Shown: positions 1 to 8,612 of the stretch, one piece after another
How positions within the stretch are numbered: the stretch's first letter is position 1
Layout of the letters: every line of letters starts with the position of its first letter
Source: an uncultured Christensenellaceae bacterium
GTDB taxonomy: Bacteria; Bacillota; Clostridia; Christensenellales; CAG-314
Length of the DNA: 64,000 nucleotides
Direction: 5' to 3'
Assembly (NCBI GenBank): GCA_910585195.1
Contig: CAJUCX010000001.1
Location: 186,001-250,000 of the forward strand
The notes under the pieces: model-generated
Database searches by the model: none
What the model was told of the DNA's origin: nothing
Seen by the model: the letters and a program-made list of their open reading frames with translations, nothing else
Made by a program: the position numbers and the translations under genes

Positions 1-874
1 CTTTGACTGCAACGCCGTCGTGTTTCATTCGGGCGTAAAGTTGCGGTACAAATTCGTTTGCTATTTCTCTATCCACCAAAATTTTTTCAACAGAGTTACA
101 CGCAGACGGTTTTTGTATCTTTGCGTTTTCTATTATATCGAGCGCCATATTGAAGTCCGCAGTTTTTTCCACGTAAATATGACAGTTGCCCGCCCCCGTC
201 TGAATAACCGGCACTTTTGCGTTTTTGGTAACTGCGTTTATAAGCCCTGCGCTGCCCCTAGGTATAAGCAGGTCGATAAACTCGGTAGAACGCATAAGCG
301 CGTTTGCGATTTCTCTGTCGGTATTGTCTATGAGTTGAACGGAATTGCCGTCAAGCCCCGCCTTTTCAAGCGCCTGCGAAACATATTTTGCAAGCAGTTT
401 GTTTGTATTTATAGCCTCGCTGCCGCCGCGCAAAATACAGACGTTTCCGCTCTTTATGCAAAGTCCTGCGGCGTCTGCCGTTACGTTAGGGCGCGACTCG
501 TAAATAATGGCAATTACGCCCAACGGCACGAGTATTTTTTCTATAACGAGTCCGTCGTCGCGCTTATATACGCTTTCAGTATGGTTGCAGTACTCTTGCA
601 AATTTACCAGTTGCAGCAAACCATTCGTCATTTCTTTAATGCGTTTTTCGTTTAGCACAAGTCTGTCTATCATAGACGACGACAGACCTTTTTGCATTGC
701 ATAGTCTACATCGAGTTTGTTTACCGCATAAATTTCCTGTTTGTTGCCTTCTATTATTTCCGCCAAAAATTTAAGCGCATCGTTGCGTTTATCTGCGGAA
801 GAATTTGCAAGAGACGGTACCGCCGCCTTTGCCCTTTTGCCGTATGCCTGCAAATATGCATTTGTATCAATCAT
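1..874 (-). CDS. proA: Gamma-glutamyl phosphate reductase, 3' end cut by window edge
   Basis: Reduces gamma-glutamyl phosphate to glutamate semialdehyde with NADPH, the second step of proline synthesis. About 291 N-terminal residues are visible, starting MIDTNAYLQAYGKRAK; the C-terminal part lies beyond base 1. Recognisable ProA segments are ESRPNVTADA, LRGGSEAI, LLIPRGS, VIQTGAGNCHIYV and the catalytic-cysteine segment KPSACNSVE. The ATG at 874 overlaps the proB stop by four bases (ATGA), so the two are translationally coupled. It is last of a tightly packed dnaE-mtrB-proB-proA run. The family call is certain; only the end is missing. Confidence 0.96.
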   Translation of the reverse strand, partial: MIDTNAYLQAYGKRAKAAVPSLANSSADKRNDALKFLAEIIEGNKQEIYAVNKLDVDYAMQKGLSSSMIDRLVLNEKRIKEMTNGLLQLVNLQEYCNHTESVYKRDDGLVIEKILVPLGVIAIIYESRPNVTADAAGLCIKSGNVCILRGGSEAINTNKLLAKYVSQALEKAGLDGNSVQLIDNTDREIANALMRSTEFIDLLIPRGSAGLINAVTKNAKVPVIQTGAGNCHIYVEKTADFNMALDIIENAKIQKPSACNSVEKILVDREIANEFVPQLYARMKHDGVAVK

Positions 875-1662
875 TTTTTACCTACAAAATAAGTGCCTAC
901 TTTTTTACCTTCCAGCACTTCGTAAATTACGTTGAAGTTGTTGGAGTTTGCCACGACCGCATCTATGCCGCATTTTGCCGCATTTACGCAGGCGGAAATT
1001 TTTGTTACTATGCCGCCGGTGCCGAGCGCGCTTGGTTTTGCGTCCTTTTGACTTGTAATTTGCGCGCTGAAATCGTCGACGGTGTCAACCAACTTTGCAT
1101 CGGAAAACTCCTTCGGGTTTTTGTCATATACGCCGTCTATGTCGGAAAGCAATATAAGCAAATCCGCCTCGATAAGCCTTGCAACCAAAGAGGACAAATT
1201 GTCGTTGTCGCCGAATTTTATTTCTTCTACCGAGATAGAGTCGTTTTCGTTGATAACGGGTATTACGTTAAACTTCAACAACTCTTCTATGGTGTTTTTG
1301 AAGTTGCGTTGTCTGTCGCCGTTGTCCAACACGTCTTTTGTCAAAAGCAACTGCCCTGCGTTGTAGCCGTAGTCGGCAAAACATTTATTGTAAATTTCCA
1401 TAAGAGCCGATTGACCCACGCAAGCCATTGCCTGTCTGCCGCTTATGCTGTCGGGTTTAGACTGCAAATGCAACCTGTTGACGCCTGCGGCAATGGCGCC
1501 CGACGACACCAACACAACTTCCATACCCCTGTTTTTAAGGTCGCACAAATCACGCGACAGACGGTCAATCCTATGCAGATTTAACTTGCCGGTTTCGTAA
1601 GTCAACGCAGAGGTGCCCACCTTTACGACTATTCTTTTTGCGGCGGAAAAATCTCTGTTCAT
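871..1662 (-). CDS. proB: Glutamate 5-kinase, short form without PUA domain
   Basis: Phosphorylates glutamate to gamma-glutamyl phosphate, the committed step of proline synthesis. The 263 residues are an amino-acid kinase domain with VVKVGTS near residue 13, VSSGAIAAG near 53, INENDSIS near 138, FGDNDNLSS near 150 and GTGGIVTKI near 215. Many ProB proteins are about 365 residues with a C-terminal PUA domain; here the protein ends after the kinase domain. GGAG lies eight bases before the ATG, inside the end of mtrB. The stop overlaps the proA start. Feedback inhibition by proline is expected from the family, but no transcriptional control site is visible. Confidence 0.95.
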   Translation of the reverse strand: MNRDFSAAKRIVVKVGTSALTYETGKLNLHRIDRLSRDLCDLKNRGMEVVLVSSGAIAAGVNRLHLQSKPDSISGRQAMACVGQSALMEIYNKCFADYGYNAGQLLLTKDVLDNGDRQRNFKNTIEELLKFNVIPVINENDSISVEEIKFGDNDNLSSLVARLIEADLLILLSDIDGVYDKNPKEFSDAKLVDTVDDFSAQITSQKDAKPSALGTGGIVTKISACVNAAKCGIDAVVANSNNFNVIYEVLEGKKVGTYFVGKK

Positions 1663-1663
1663 T

Positions 1664-1897
1664 TTACTTCTCCGTCTTTATAATGCCGAATTTGGTATAT
1701 ACTTCCGCATTGCCGCGCACTTTTATTGCCGACGTTCTTTCGGTAAACTGCATAATAAGCACTTCGCCTTTATCGAGGTTTTCCGTATGATGGCTTTTGG
1801 TTTCGCCGCCGCGGGTAAGACCTATTATCTGCGTGCCTGCTTGCAGCGCCTTTACGCAGACGTAATCGTTTTCCATTGCATTGATTTCTTTTTCCAT
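1664..1897 (-). CDS. mtrB: Trp RNA-binding attenuation protein (TRAP)
   Basis: 77 residues that align over nearly the full length with Bacillus TRAP: IGLTRGGETKSHHTE, LDKGEVL, QFTERTSAIKVRG. TRAP forms an 11-subunit ring that binds tryptophan and then wraps RNA carrying GAG/UAG repeats, causing attenuation or blocking translation. The tryptophan-pocket residues (LTRG, ETK, HH, QFTE, TSAI) are kept. Of the three RNA-contacting basic residues in B. subtilis, Lys56 and Arg58 match K59 and R61, but Lys37 is replaced by N40. It sits between dnaE and proB: four bases after dnaE, one base before proB. GGAG lies inside the dnaE 3' end. Its targets are not in this window; the trpS leader shows no GAG/UAG array. 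The internal ATG at residue 8 is a less likely start. Confidence 0.9.
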   Translation of the reverse strand: MEKEINAMENDYVCVKALQAGTQIIGLTRGGETKSHHTENLDKGEVLIMQFTERTSAIKVRGNAEVYTKFGIIKTEK

Positions 1898-1901
1898 AAT
1901 T

Positions 1902-4900
1902 TTATTTCTCCACTATTTTAACATTTTGCGCGCCGATAAGTTCTTCCAACTCAAAGTGCAGAGCGCGGCATTCTTTTACTTTATAAGGCAGAGAATAACC
2001 CTTGCCGCCCTTTACCATAACGACGGGCATATCTCCGACGTAACCGTCAAGCACCGTCGTCAAATCGTCGTACTTGCTTTCGTCGTCCAGTTTGACGTAA
2101 AGTTTGGCGACTTTTTTCTTTTCTTCAAACTGTTTGCCGACTTTGCCTTTCCATTCTTCAACCGCCTCTATCCTTATTTTAGGCTGATAGCCCGACTCAA
2201 CCTGCAAAGTGCCTTTAATTTTTACCATAGCGTCGTTTTTAAGTTGGTCTTTGACGTTTTCGTAAATTTTAGGGAATATTACAAACTCTATGCCGCCGTA
2301 CAAATCTTCGATTCTGCCGGTTGCCATCGTGGTATTGGATTTGGTTATCTTTTTGCTTACGCCAGACAAAATGCCGCCCATAGTAACTTTTTTGTCGTTA
2401 AGCTGCAAAAGTTCTTCATTTACGCTTTCGTCTTCGCCTTCCTCGTTGCCGTCGGTAAAGTTGTACAGTATGCTTGTATTAAAACTGAATTTGCTCATTT
2501 CTTCGGCAACACTTTCCAACGGGTGCCCGGTAACGTACATACCCAAAACTTCTTTTTCCAAATCATACTTATATTTGGCGTCGTACTCGGGAATATTAGG
2601 CAGCTCTACCTTTACCGTAGCCTGTTTGTCGTCTTTGGCAAGCATACCGAATATAGAAAACTGACCGCTTTCTCTCTGCCGTCTTTCACTGACGGCTACG
2701 TCCATCATCTTTTCGAAAGAAGCGAGATATTGCGAGCGATAAACGCCGAAACTATCAAATACGCCTGCTTTTATCATACTTTCCACCGCGCGTTTGTTGA
2801 GCGTGCCGAGCGGAAGTCTGTTCAGAAAGTCTTCCAGACTTGTATAATTGCCGTTTTTATTGCGTTCTTCCACAATAATACGCAAAGCGTTTTCGCCAAC
2901 GTTTTTAATAGCCATAAGCCCGAAGCGCACGTCGTCGCCGTTTACGGAAAACTCCACGTCGCTTTTGTTTATGTCGGGCGGCAAAACCTTTATGCCCTTT
3001 TCTCGGCAATAGCCGATATATTTGGTTACTTCGTCTATATTGTCTATGCGGTTGTTCAACACAGCCGCCAAAAACTCTATAGGATAATATTTTTTAAGAA
3101 ACGCCGTCTGATACGCTACGACCGCATAGCAAGCGGCGTGCGACTTATTAAAAGCGTATGCGGCAAAACTTGTCATTTCCGCAAAAATGCTTTCCGCTAC
3201 TTTTGCGTCAACGCCCATCGCAACTGCCCCCGGTATAATCACGTTGCCGTTTTTGTCCTTTTGTCCGTTGATGAAGTACTCTTTGTGCTTTTGCATTTCC
3301 TTAGCCTTCTTTTTGGACATAACGCGCCTTATGATATCCGCCTGCCCCAAACTGTAACCGGCAATATCCTGCACGATTTTCATAACCTGCTCCTGATAAA
3401 CCATACAGCCGTACGTTACGTCGAGGGTCTGCTTCAACAGCGGATGTTTGTATTTTACCTTTTCCTGATTGTTTTTGCCTTCTATATAGTCGTCGATTGA
3501 CGCCATAGGTCCGGGGCGGAAAAGCGAAATACCGGCAATAATATCTTCCAGACTGTTAGGACGAAGCCGCGTCATAAGCTTTTTCATACCGGGACTTTCC
3601 AACTGAAACACGGCGTCCGTGTCGCCGCTGGAAATAAGTTCAAACACCTGCGGGTCGTCGTAAGTTTCTTTGTCGAAGGAAATTTCCACTCCGCGGTTTT
3701 GTTTAATTAAGTCTATAGCCTTTGCAATATCCGTCAACGTCCTCAGCCCCAAAAAGTCCATTTTGAGCATACCGAGTTCTTCGACTTCCGTCTTGTCGTA
3801 CTGAGTGGTTATATCTTCGCCGTTGCGCTGCAAAGGCACGTGGTCGGAAATGTCGTAACGGCATATTACCACGCCTGCCGCGTGTTTGGAAGTGTTTTTA
3901 GGCATACCTTCCAAACCCCTTGCAATGTCTACGACTCTTTGCATTTGCAAATCATTTTGATAAATTTCTTTAAGTTCAGGATTAGGCTCGGGATAATCCT
4001 TAAAATCCTGTTTGCTTCTGTCGGGCTTTTCGAAACCGAACTCCATAGGTATATTACACTTTAAGTGCGACGTCATAAGTTTGGTTACCCTGTCCCGCTC
4101 GCTGTAAGGCACGTTAAGCACCCTGCCGACGTCTTTAATGGCGTTTTTGGCTTTAAGCGTACCGAAAGTAATTATCTGCGAAACCTTTTCTCTGCCGTAT
4201 TTTTGAGTTACGTAGTCGATAACTTCCTCGCGCCTGTCGTCCTGAAAGTCTATATCGAAGTCCGGCATACTTACGCGCTCCGGATTAAGAAATCTTTCAA
4301 AAAGCAAATTGAATCTCAACGGGTCTATGTTGGTTATACCTATGGCGTAAGCGATTATACTGCCCGCGCCGCTGCCGCGCCCCGGGCCTACGCTTATGCC
4401 GATGCTTTTGGCATAATTTATAAAGTCCCAAACTATTAAATAATACTCTACAAAACCCATTTTGGAAATTACGCCCAACTCGTATTCCGCGCGCTCTTTA
4501 ATGTCGTCGGTTACTGTGTCGTACCGCTTTTTTAAGCCTTCTTCCATAAGAAAACGCAAAAAGTCGTACGGCGTCTGACCGTTGTCGGGTACGTAGTTAG
4601 GGATTAAATTTTCCTTTTCAATGTCGACGTCGCACATCTCGGCAATCTTCAACGTATTTTCAAGCGCTTCAGGCACATAGCCGAACAGGTCTCTCATTTC
4701 GTCGCCGCTTTTGAGATAAAACTCGTCGGAAGAAAATTTAAGTCTGTTTTTGTCGTCAAGCGTTTTTTGCATTTGTATGCACATCAAAACGTCCTGAACT
4801 TCGGAGTCTTCGCGCTTCAAATAATGCACGTCGTTTGTAGCCACCAACGGAATATCAAGTTCTTTGGAAATTTTTATAAGTTCCGCATTGACGAGTTTTT

Positions 4901-5441
4901 GCTCTGCAATGCGATGGTCTTGCAGTTCCAGATAATAATACTCGCCGAACAAGTCCTTATATTTTTGCGCAAGTTTGCGCGCGTCGTCGGGACGGTTTGC
5001 CATGATAAGTCTAGGCAGTTCCCCCGCGAGACAGGCGGACAGACAAATAAGACCTTCGCTGTGCATGCTGAGCGTTTTGAAGTCTATACGCGGTTTGTAA
5101 TAAAACCCGTCCACAAAAGCGATGGAATTAAGTTTTACCAAACTTTTGTAGCCGGCGTTGTTGCGCGCAAGCAAAATAAGGTGATTGAAATCTCCGTTCA
5201 CCTTGCCTGTTTTGAAATCCTTATCCTCGACGATGTAAAACTCGCAGCCTATAACGGGATGCACTTTTGCCTCTTTGGCTTTTTTGCAAAACTGATAAGC
5301 AGCGTACATATTGCCGTGGTCGGTAATCGCCACGGCAGGCATGTTGAGTTCTTTACATCTGTCAAACAAACTGTCTATTCTTACAGCGCCGTCAAGCAGA
5401 CTGTACTCCGTGTGCAAATGCAAATGCACAAATTGTTCCAT
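1902..5441 (-). CDS. dnaE: DNA polymerase III alpha subunit, DnaE type
   Basis: Replicative polymerase subunit, 1,179 residues, of the DnaE rather than PolC type (no embedded 3'-5' exonuclease). The N-terminal PHP domain begins HLHLHTEYSLLDG with ITDHGN near residue 43. The palm domain has GPGRGSGAGS near 350 and the catalytic aspartates in MPDFDIDF near 395. A helix-hairpin-helix region and an OB fold follow. I chose the ATG at 5441 (MEQFVHLH): GCGGGG precedes it, and the 15 codons further upstream do not look like the family. The downstream genes mtrB and proBA follow with almost no gap. A 144-base gap separates it from the HPr-like gene. Confidence 0.97.
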   Translation of the reverse strand: MEQFVHLHLHTEYSLLDGAVRIDSLFDRCKELNMPAVAITDHGNMYAAYQFCKKAKEAKVHPVIGCEFYIVEDKDFKTGKVNGDFNHLILLARNNAGYKSLVKLNSIAFVDGFYYKPRIDFKTLSMHSEGLICLSACLAGELPRLIMANRPDDARKLAQKYKDLFGEYYYLELQDHRIAEQKLVNAELIKISKELDIPLVATNDVHYLKREDSEVQDVLMCIQMQKTLDDKNRLKFSSDEFYLKSGDEMRDLFGYVPEALENTLKIAEMCDVDIEKENLIPNYVPDNGQTPYDFLRFLMEEGLKKRYDTVTDDIKERAEYELGVISKMGFVEYYLIVWDFINYAKSIGISVGPGRGSGAGSIIAYAIGITNIDPLRFNLLFERFLNPERVSMPDFDIDFQDDRREEVIDYVTQKYGREKVSQIITFGTLKAKNAIKDVGRVLNVPYSERDRVTKLMTSHLKCNIPMEFGFEKPDRSKQDFKDYPEPNPELKEIYQNDLQMQRVVDIARGLEGMPKNTSKHAAGVVICRYDISDHVPLQRNGEDITTQYDKTEVEELGMLKMDFLGLRTLTDIAKAIDLIKQNRGVEISFDKETYDDPQVFELISSGDTDAVFQLESPGMKKLMTRLRPNSLEDIIAGISLFRPGPMASIDDYIEGKNNQEKVKYKHPLLKQTLDVTYGCMVYQEQVMKIVQDIAGYSLGQADIIRRVMSKKKAKEMQKHKEYFINGQKDKNGNVIIPGAVAMGVDAKVAESIFAEMTSFAAYAFNKSHAACYAVVAYQTAFLKKYYPIEFLAAVLNNRIDNIDEVTKYIGYCREKGIKVLPPDINKSDVEFSVNGDDVRFGLMAIKNVGENALRIIVEERNKNGNYTSLEDFLNRLPLGTLNKRAVESMIKAGVFDSFGVYRSQYLASFEKMMDVAVSERRQRESGQFSIFGMLAKDDKQATVKVELPNIPEYDAKYKYDLEKEVLGMYVTGHPLESVAEEMSKFSFNTSILYNFTDGNEEGEDESVNEELLQLNDKKVTMGGILSGVSKKITKSNTTMATGRIEDLYGGIEFVIFPKIYENVKDQLKNDAMVKIKGTLQVESGYQPKIRIEAVEEWKGKVGKQFEEKKKVAKLYVKLDDESKYDDLTTVLDGYVGDMPVVMVKGGKGYSLPYKVKECRALHFELEELIGAQNVKIVEK

Positions 5442-5585
5442 AATACCCCGCAAAAATAATAAAGCAAATTTTTTGCAATCGCGCATACGCGTTTGCTATG
5501 CATAATTGCAGAAAAACCGCAAACGGCAAAATAAACCTAATAAAATACGCTTAATTGCCGTAAACGGTAAAATACCTTTCGGTAA

Positions 5586-5834
5586 TCAACCGAGCAAATT
5601 TTTTACTATTTGCACGGCTTCTTCTTCGCCGTTGCCCTGCGACTGAACGGAAATCTCGTCGCCGGGTTTTAATGCAAGCGAAATAACGCCTATTATGCTT
5701 TTTGCATTTACGCGCGCGTTGCCTGCAATAATGAAAACGTTGGCGGATGTTTCCGAAAGCGCGGTTACAATTTCACCCGCCATCTTTGCGTCGTAACTTA
5801 CGTTTTCGCCCACCTTAAAATCGATTGTTTTCAT
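5586..5834 (-). CDS. HPr-fold regulatory protein lacking His15 (Crh-like)
   Basis: 82 residues of the HPr/Crh family. Aligned without gaps to HPr, the regulatory serine is present as Ser46 (VNAKSIIGV), but the catalytic His15 is Asp15 (SYDAKMAG) and Arg17 is Lys. Such a protein can be a substrate of HPr kinase/phosphorylase yet cannot pass phosphate in the PTS, as in B. subtilis Crh, which has Gln15. That makes it a likely catabolite-repression effector rather than a transport protein. AAAGGAGGAG precedes the ATG. The start overlaps the end of whiA by 20 bases. hprK, encoding the presumed kinase, lies 4 kb upstream on the same strand. Confidence 0.88.
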   Translation of the reverse strand: MKTIDFKVGENVSYDAKMAGEIVTALSETSANVFIIAGNARVNAKSIIGVISLALKPGDEISVQSQGNGEEEAVQIVKNLLG

Positions 5835-6774
5835 CTTTCTCCTCCTTTAAGTTGTTTGCAATATTTATAATTTTTCTAAATCTGTGGTTAAGTCCGCTTT
5901 TGCTAACCGTCTGATTTAACAGCAGCACCAACTCGTCCAAACTTTCCGACGGGTTGTCCTTTCTCAATAAAGCGGCTTCTTTAAGTTTGTCAGGCAAAGA
6001 AGATAGCCCCGCGACTTCTTCTATAACTTTAATTGCCGCCAGTTGCTTTTCGCTTGCTTCCACCACTTTGTCTATGTTTGCGGAGATGCAATTTGTCTGT
6101 CGGTTGACGTTGTTTCTGACGGAACGCTCTACTATGGTATTTTGAAGTTGAAACACCGCTTTCGTCGTGCCTAGCAGCACAAGCAAATCGCTTATTTCTT
6201 CGCTGCCCTTAAAGTAAAGCACCGTGGCGTTTTTTCTTTGCGCAACCTTAGGACAAAAATTGCAGCCGCACAAAGTTTCTTTCAGCTGTTCTGCCAATAC
6301 GGCGTTGTTTACGGAAAACTCGCAGTGGTAGCCGTCGTTAAGACTTATCGCGCCGCACCCCAAAAACATTGCGTAAATAAAAGCTTTTTTGCAACATTCT
6401 TCCGTCAAAATTTCTTTGCTTAAACCGTTTTGAATTTGCCTAAGCCCGTTTTCGTCGAAAGACAGCACGCCGCACTCCAACAAAATACGCTCGCTGTCGT
6501 CGGCCTCCAAACGATAAATGCTGCGGTTTTTTAAGCGTATGCCGTCGTCTTTTGTTATGCGGCACTCCGCTCCGAACATTTTTTCTATTATGTTGGCGGC
6601 AAATTTAAGCGTCGCCAAATTTTCCGACGAGAGCGTAAAACCGAAACCCTTAAAATTTATTTCTATGCTGCCGATGGTGCGTATAAAGCAACTTAAATAC
6701 ACCGTTTTGCAACACGGAGATAAATTTCTGTTGTTTTTAAGCAACTCCGTCTTGACCGTTTGAGTAAAAGTCAT
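5815..6774 (-). CDS. whiA: WhiA-type DNA-binding regulator
   Basis: 319 residues matching WhiA: an N-terminal region related to LAGLIDADG homing endonucleases (FTQTVKTELLKN, CFIRTIGSIEI, FGAECRIT) and a C-terminal helix-turn-helix (NRQTNCISANIDK, LKEAALLRKDNPSESLDEL). In actinobacteria WhiA controls sporulation septation; in Bacillus it binds the nucleoid and affects division. The gene belongs to the conserved murB...whiA-HPr cluster. No Shine-Dalgarno sequence lies before the ATG at 6774. The genes rapZ and yvcK, usually directly upstream of whiA in this phylum, are missing here and a PHP gene takes their place. Confidence 0.93.
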   Translation of the reverse strand: MTFTQTVKTELLKNNRNLSPCCKTVYLSCFIRTIGSIEINFKGFGFTLSSENLATLKFAANIIEKMFGAECRITKDDGIRLKNRSIYRLEADDSERILLECGVLSFDENGLRQIQNGLSKEILTEECCKKAFIYAMFLGCGAISLNDGYHCEFSVNNAVLAEQLKETLCGCNFCPKVAQRKNATVLYFKGSEEISDLLVLLGTTKAVFQLQNTIVERSVRNNVNRQTNCISANIDKVVEASEKQLAAIKVIEEVAGLSSLPDKLKEAALLRKDNPSESLDELVLLLNQTVSKSGLNHRFRKIINIANNLKEEKDENNRF

Positions 6775-6865
6775 ATTTGTTTTTGAAACCGTATTTTTAA
6801 TTTAAGTCTAATGCAAGTTATATTTAATAGTTTAACATACATTTACGTCATTATCAACAGAAAAA

Positions 6866-6892
6866 AGAAAAACCCTCGTCGGGTTTTTCTTC
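6866..6892 (-). terminator. Terminator of the PHP gene
   Basis: On the minus strand a GAAAAACCC/GGGTTTTTC hairpin with loop GACGA is followed by TTTTTTC. It lies directly downstream of the PHP gene and upstream of whiA, so whiA probably needs its own promoter. Confidence 0.75.
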
Positions 6893-6896
6893 TATT

Positions 6897-7649
6897 TTAT
6901 TTTTTGCTTCTTACAAATTGCGGCACGGCGTCCCAGTTTACTATAAGTTTTTTATCCAGATTTAACCTTTCCACAACTCCCATCGGCACCGAAAAATCAC
7001 CTACTCTGCCGCAAGCGTGCGCGTCGGAGTTTACTATCATTTTTGCGCCGACGTCGGCAATCGTCAAAATTTCTTCGTCGGTCATACTGATGCGCTTTCC
7101 GTTAAGTTCCAACAGCACACCGTAGTCTTTTGCCGCCTGCGCAACCTGCCTTATGTCCGTCTTTACTCCGTAGCCCGGGTGAGAAATTATGTCCACCACG
7201 CCAGACTTGATAGCGTTTATATAAGCCTTCGTAAAGCGGTTTACAGTCCGTTTGCCGTAGCCGACCAAATTGTGCCAACTCGGGCTCGTGTAAAACTTAA
7301 AAAAATCTATCGGGTTTTTTGCCCATACCGCTTTGTGATAGCCCGCGACTATAATATCGAAGTAACCCACTTCACTCGGTTTTAAGTCGACGTCGCCGTC
7401 GGAAGAATATATATTTGCCTCTATGCCGAACAGCGTCCGTACCTCAGGCACGTCAACGTTTACTTTGTCTATAATCTTACGCATAACGGAAATATCTTTA
7501 CGCTTCATTCCGAATGCGACGTGCCGCAGACCGTGGTCTGTAATGGCAATTTCTTTAAGTCCCTTTTCTTTGGCGACGGCAACGTTTTCTTCTATGCTGT
7601 TTATGCCGTGGCTAAACGTTGTGTGCGTATGATAATCGCCTAAAATCAT
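6897..7649 (-). CDS. PHP-domain phosphoesterase (YcdX-like)
   Basis: 250 residues of the polymerase-and-histidinol-phosphatase superfamily, a metal-dependent phosphoesterase. Metal-binding motifs are visible: DYHTHTTFSHG at residue 5, ITDHG at 36, GIEANIY near 76, VDIISHPGYG near 150 and NSDAHACG near 208. The substrate is unknown. The same type of gene sits beside murB in several Clostridia. Its first 38 bases overlap the 3' end of murB, so it is coupled to murB, and a terminator follows it. Confidence 0.9.
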   Translation of the reverse strand: MILGDYHTHTTFSHGINSIEENVAVAKEKGLKEIAITDHGLRHVAFGMKRKDISVMRKIIDKVNVDVPEVRTLFGIEANIYSSDGDVDLKPSEVGYFDIIVAGYHKAVWAKNPIDFFKFYTSPSWHNLVGYGKRTVNRFTKAYINAIKSGVVDIISHPGYGVKTDIRQVAQAAKDYGVLLELNGKRISMTDEEILTIADVGAKMIVNSDAHACGRVGDFSVPMGVVERLNLDKKLIVNWDAVPQFVRSKK

Positions 7650-8550
7650 CTGTACTCCCCAGCAGTTTAAGTTCCAACTGCAACTCGACGCCGAAAGCGT
7701 CTTTAACTTTATTTTGCACGATTTCTATCAAAGTAAGTACGTCATTACTCGAAGCGTGCCCTTTGTTTATAATAAAACCGGCGTGCTTTGACGACACTTC
7801 CGCGTCGCCCACGCGCAGACCTTTAAGTCCGCACCTGTCTATCAACTGTCCGGCAAACGCGCCGTCGGGTCTTTTGAACACGCTGCCCGCGCTGAAATAC
7901 TCCAACGGTTGGCTCATTCTCTTTGCCGTCTGCAATTCCGCCGCGAGTTTTTTTATATACTTTGCCGACGAAGGAAACAAATTAAATTCCGCCTTGGTGA
8001 TGACAAAGCCGTTGTACTGAAACACGCTTTTGCGGTAACCCAAATCCAAATCGGACTTTTCAAAAACTCTTTCTTCCTTGCCGTCGGTAGCCCAAACGCG
8101 CTTTATTACGTCTTTTATCTCCGCGCCGAAACAACCGGCGTTCATATACACCGCGCCGCCCACGCTTGCGGGAATCGTCGACATAAACTCCGCGCCGGAA
8201 AGTTCTTTGCTTAGCGCACAGTTGTAAACGCTTTTTACAGTCGCGCCGCTTTCTGCAAAAATGCTGTCGCCGTCCGCCCACACCTGTGCAAACCTTACGC
8301 CGAGTTTTATTGCAACTCCGTCAAAACCGTCGTCGGAAGCAAGTATGTTAGAGCCGTTTCCTATCACGGCATATTCTACATCAAATTGACGGCAAAGTGC
8401 AAGCGTTTTGTTAATTTCGCTGCAACTGCACGGCTCCGCCAACAAACGGCAGTTGCCTCCTATGCGAAAGGTTGTGAGGTTTTTAAGACTTGCGTTTAAC
8501 GTTGTTGCCGCAATTTCCTGTTGAATTTTTGCTATTGCAGAGTTTTCCAT
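7612..8550 (-). CDS. murB: UDP-N-acetylenolpyruvoylglucosamine reductase
   Basis: Completes UDP-N-acetylmuramic acid synthesis, using FAD and NADPH. 312 residues: FAD-binding segment TTFRIGGNCRL near 45, GNGSNIL near 83, SGAEFMSTIPASVGGAVYMN near 137, the active-site region YFSAGSVFKRP near 224 and GLRVGDAEVSSKHAGFIIN near 246. Length and motifs suggest the type II (three-residue deletion) class common in Gram-positive bacteria. No Shine-Dalgarno sequence is seen; TATAAA lies five bases before the ATG, so a leaderless transcript is possible. Confidence 0.95.
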   Translation of the reverse strand: MENSAIAKIQQEIAATTLNASLKNLTTFRIGGNCRLLAEPCSCSEINKTLALCRQFDVEYAVIGNGSNILASDDGFDGVAIKLGVRFAQVWADGDSIFAESGATVKSVYNCALSKELSGAEFMSTIPASVGGAVYMNAGCFGAEIKDVIKRVWATDGKEERVFEKSDLDLGYRKSVFQYNGFVITKAEFNLFPSSAKYIKKLAAELQTAKRMSQPLEYFSAGSVFKRPDGAFAGQLIDRCGLKGLRVGDAEVSSKHAGFIINKGHASSNDVLTLIEIVQNKVKDAFGVELQLELKLLGSTDDFRRLSYAHNV

Positions 8551-8612
8551 ATTTTTTTATAAGTTTAATTTCCCAATATTTATTGCTTTGCTTACTGTTT
8601 TTATAATTTTTG

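Noticed and set aside
1881..3500. 539-residue open frame on the plus strand opposite dnaE
   Set aside because: It is antisense to a certain gene, has no family features, and is of low-complexity aromatic composition typical of the complement of this codon usage. Similar long plus-strand frames at 20-655, 805-1584, 4767-5459 and 54249-55100 were rejected for the same reason.
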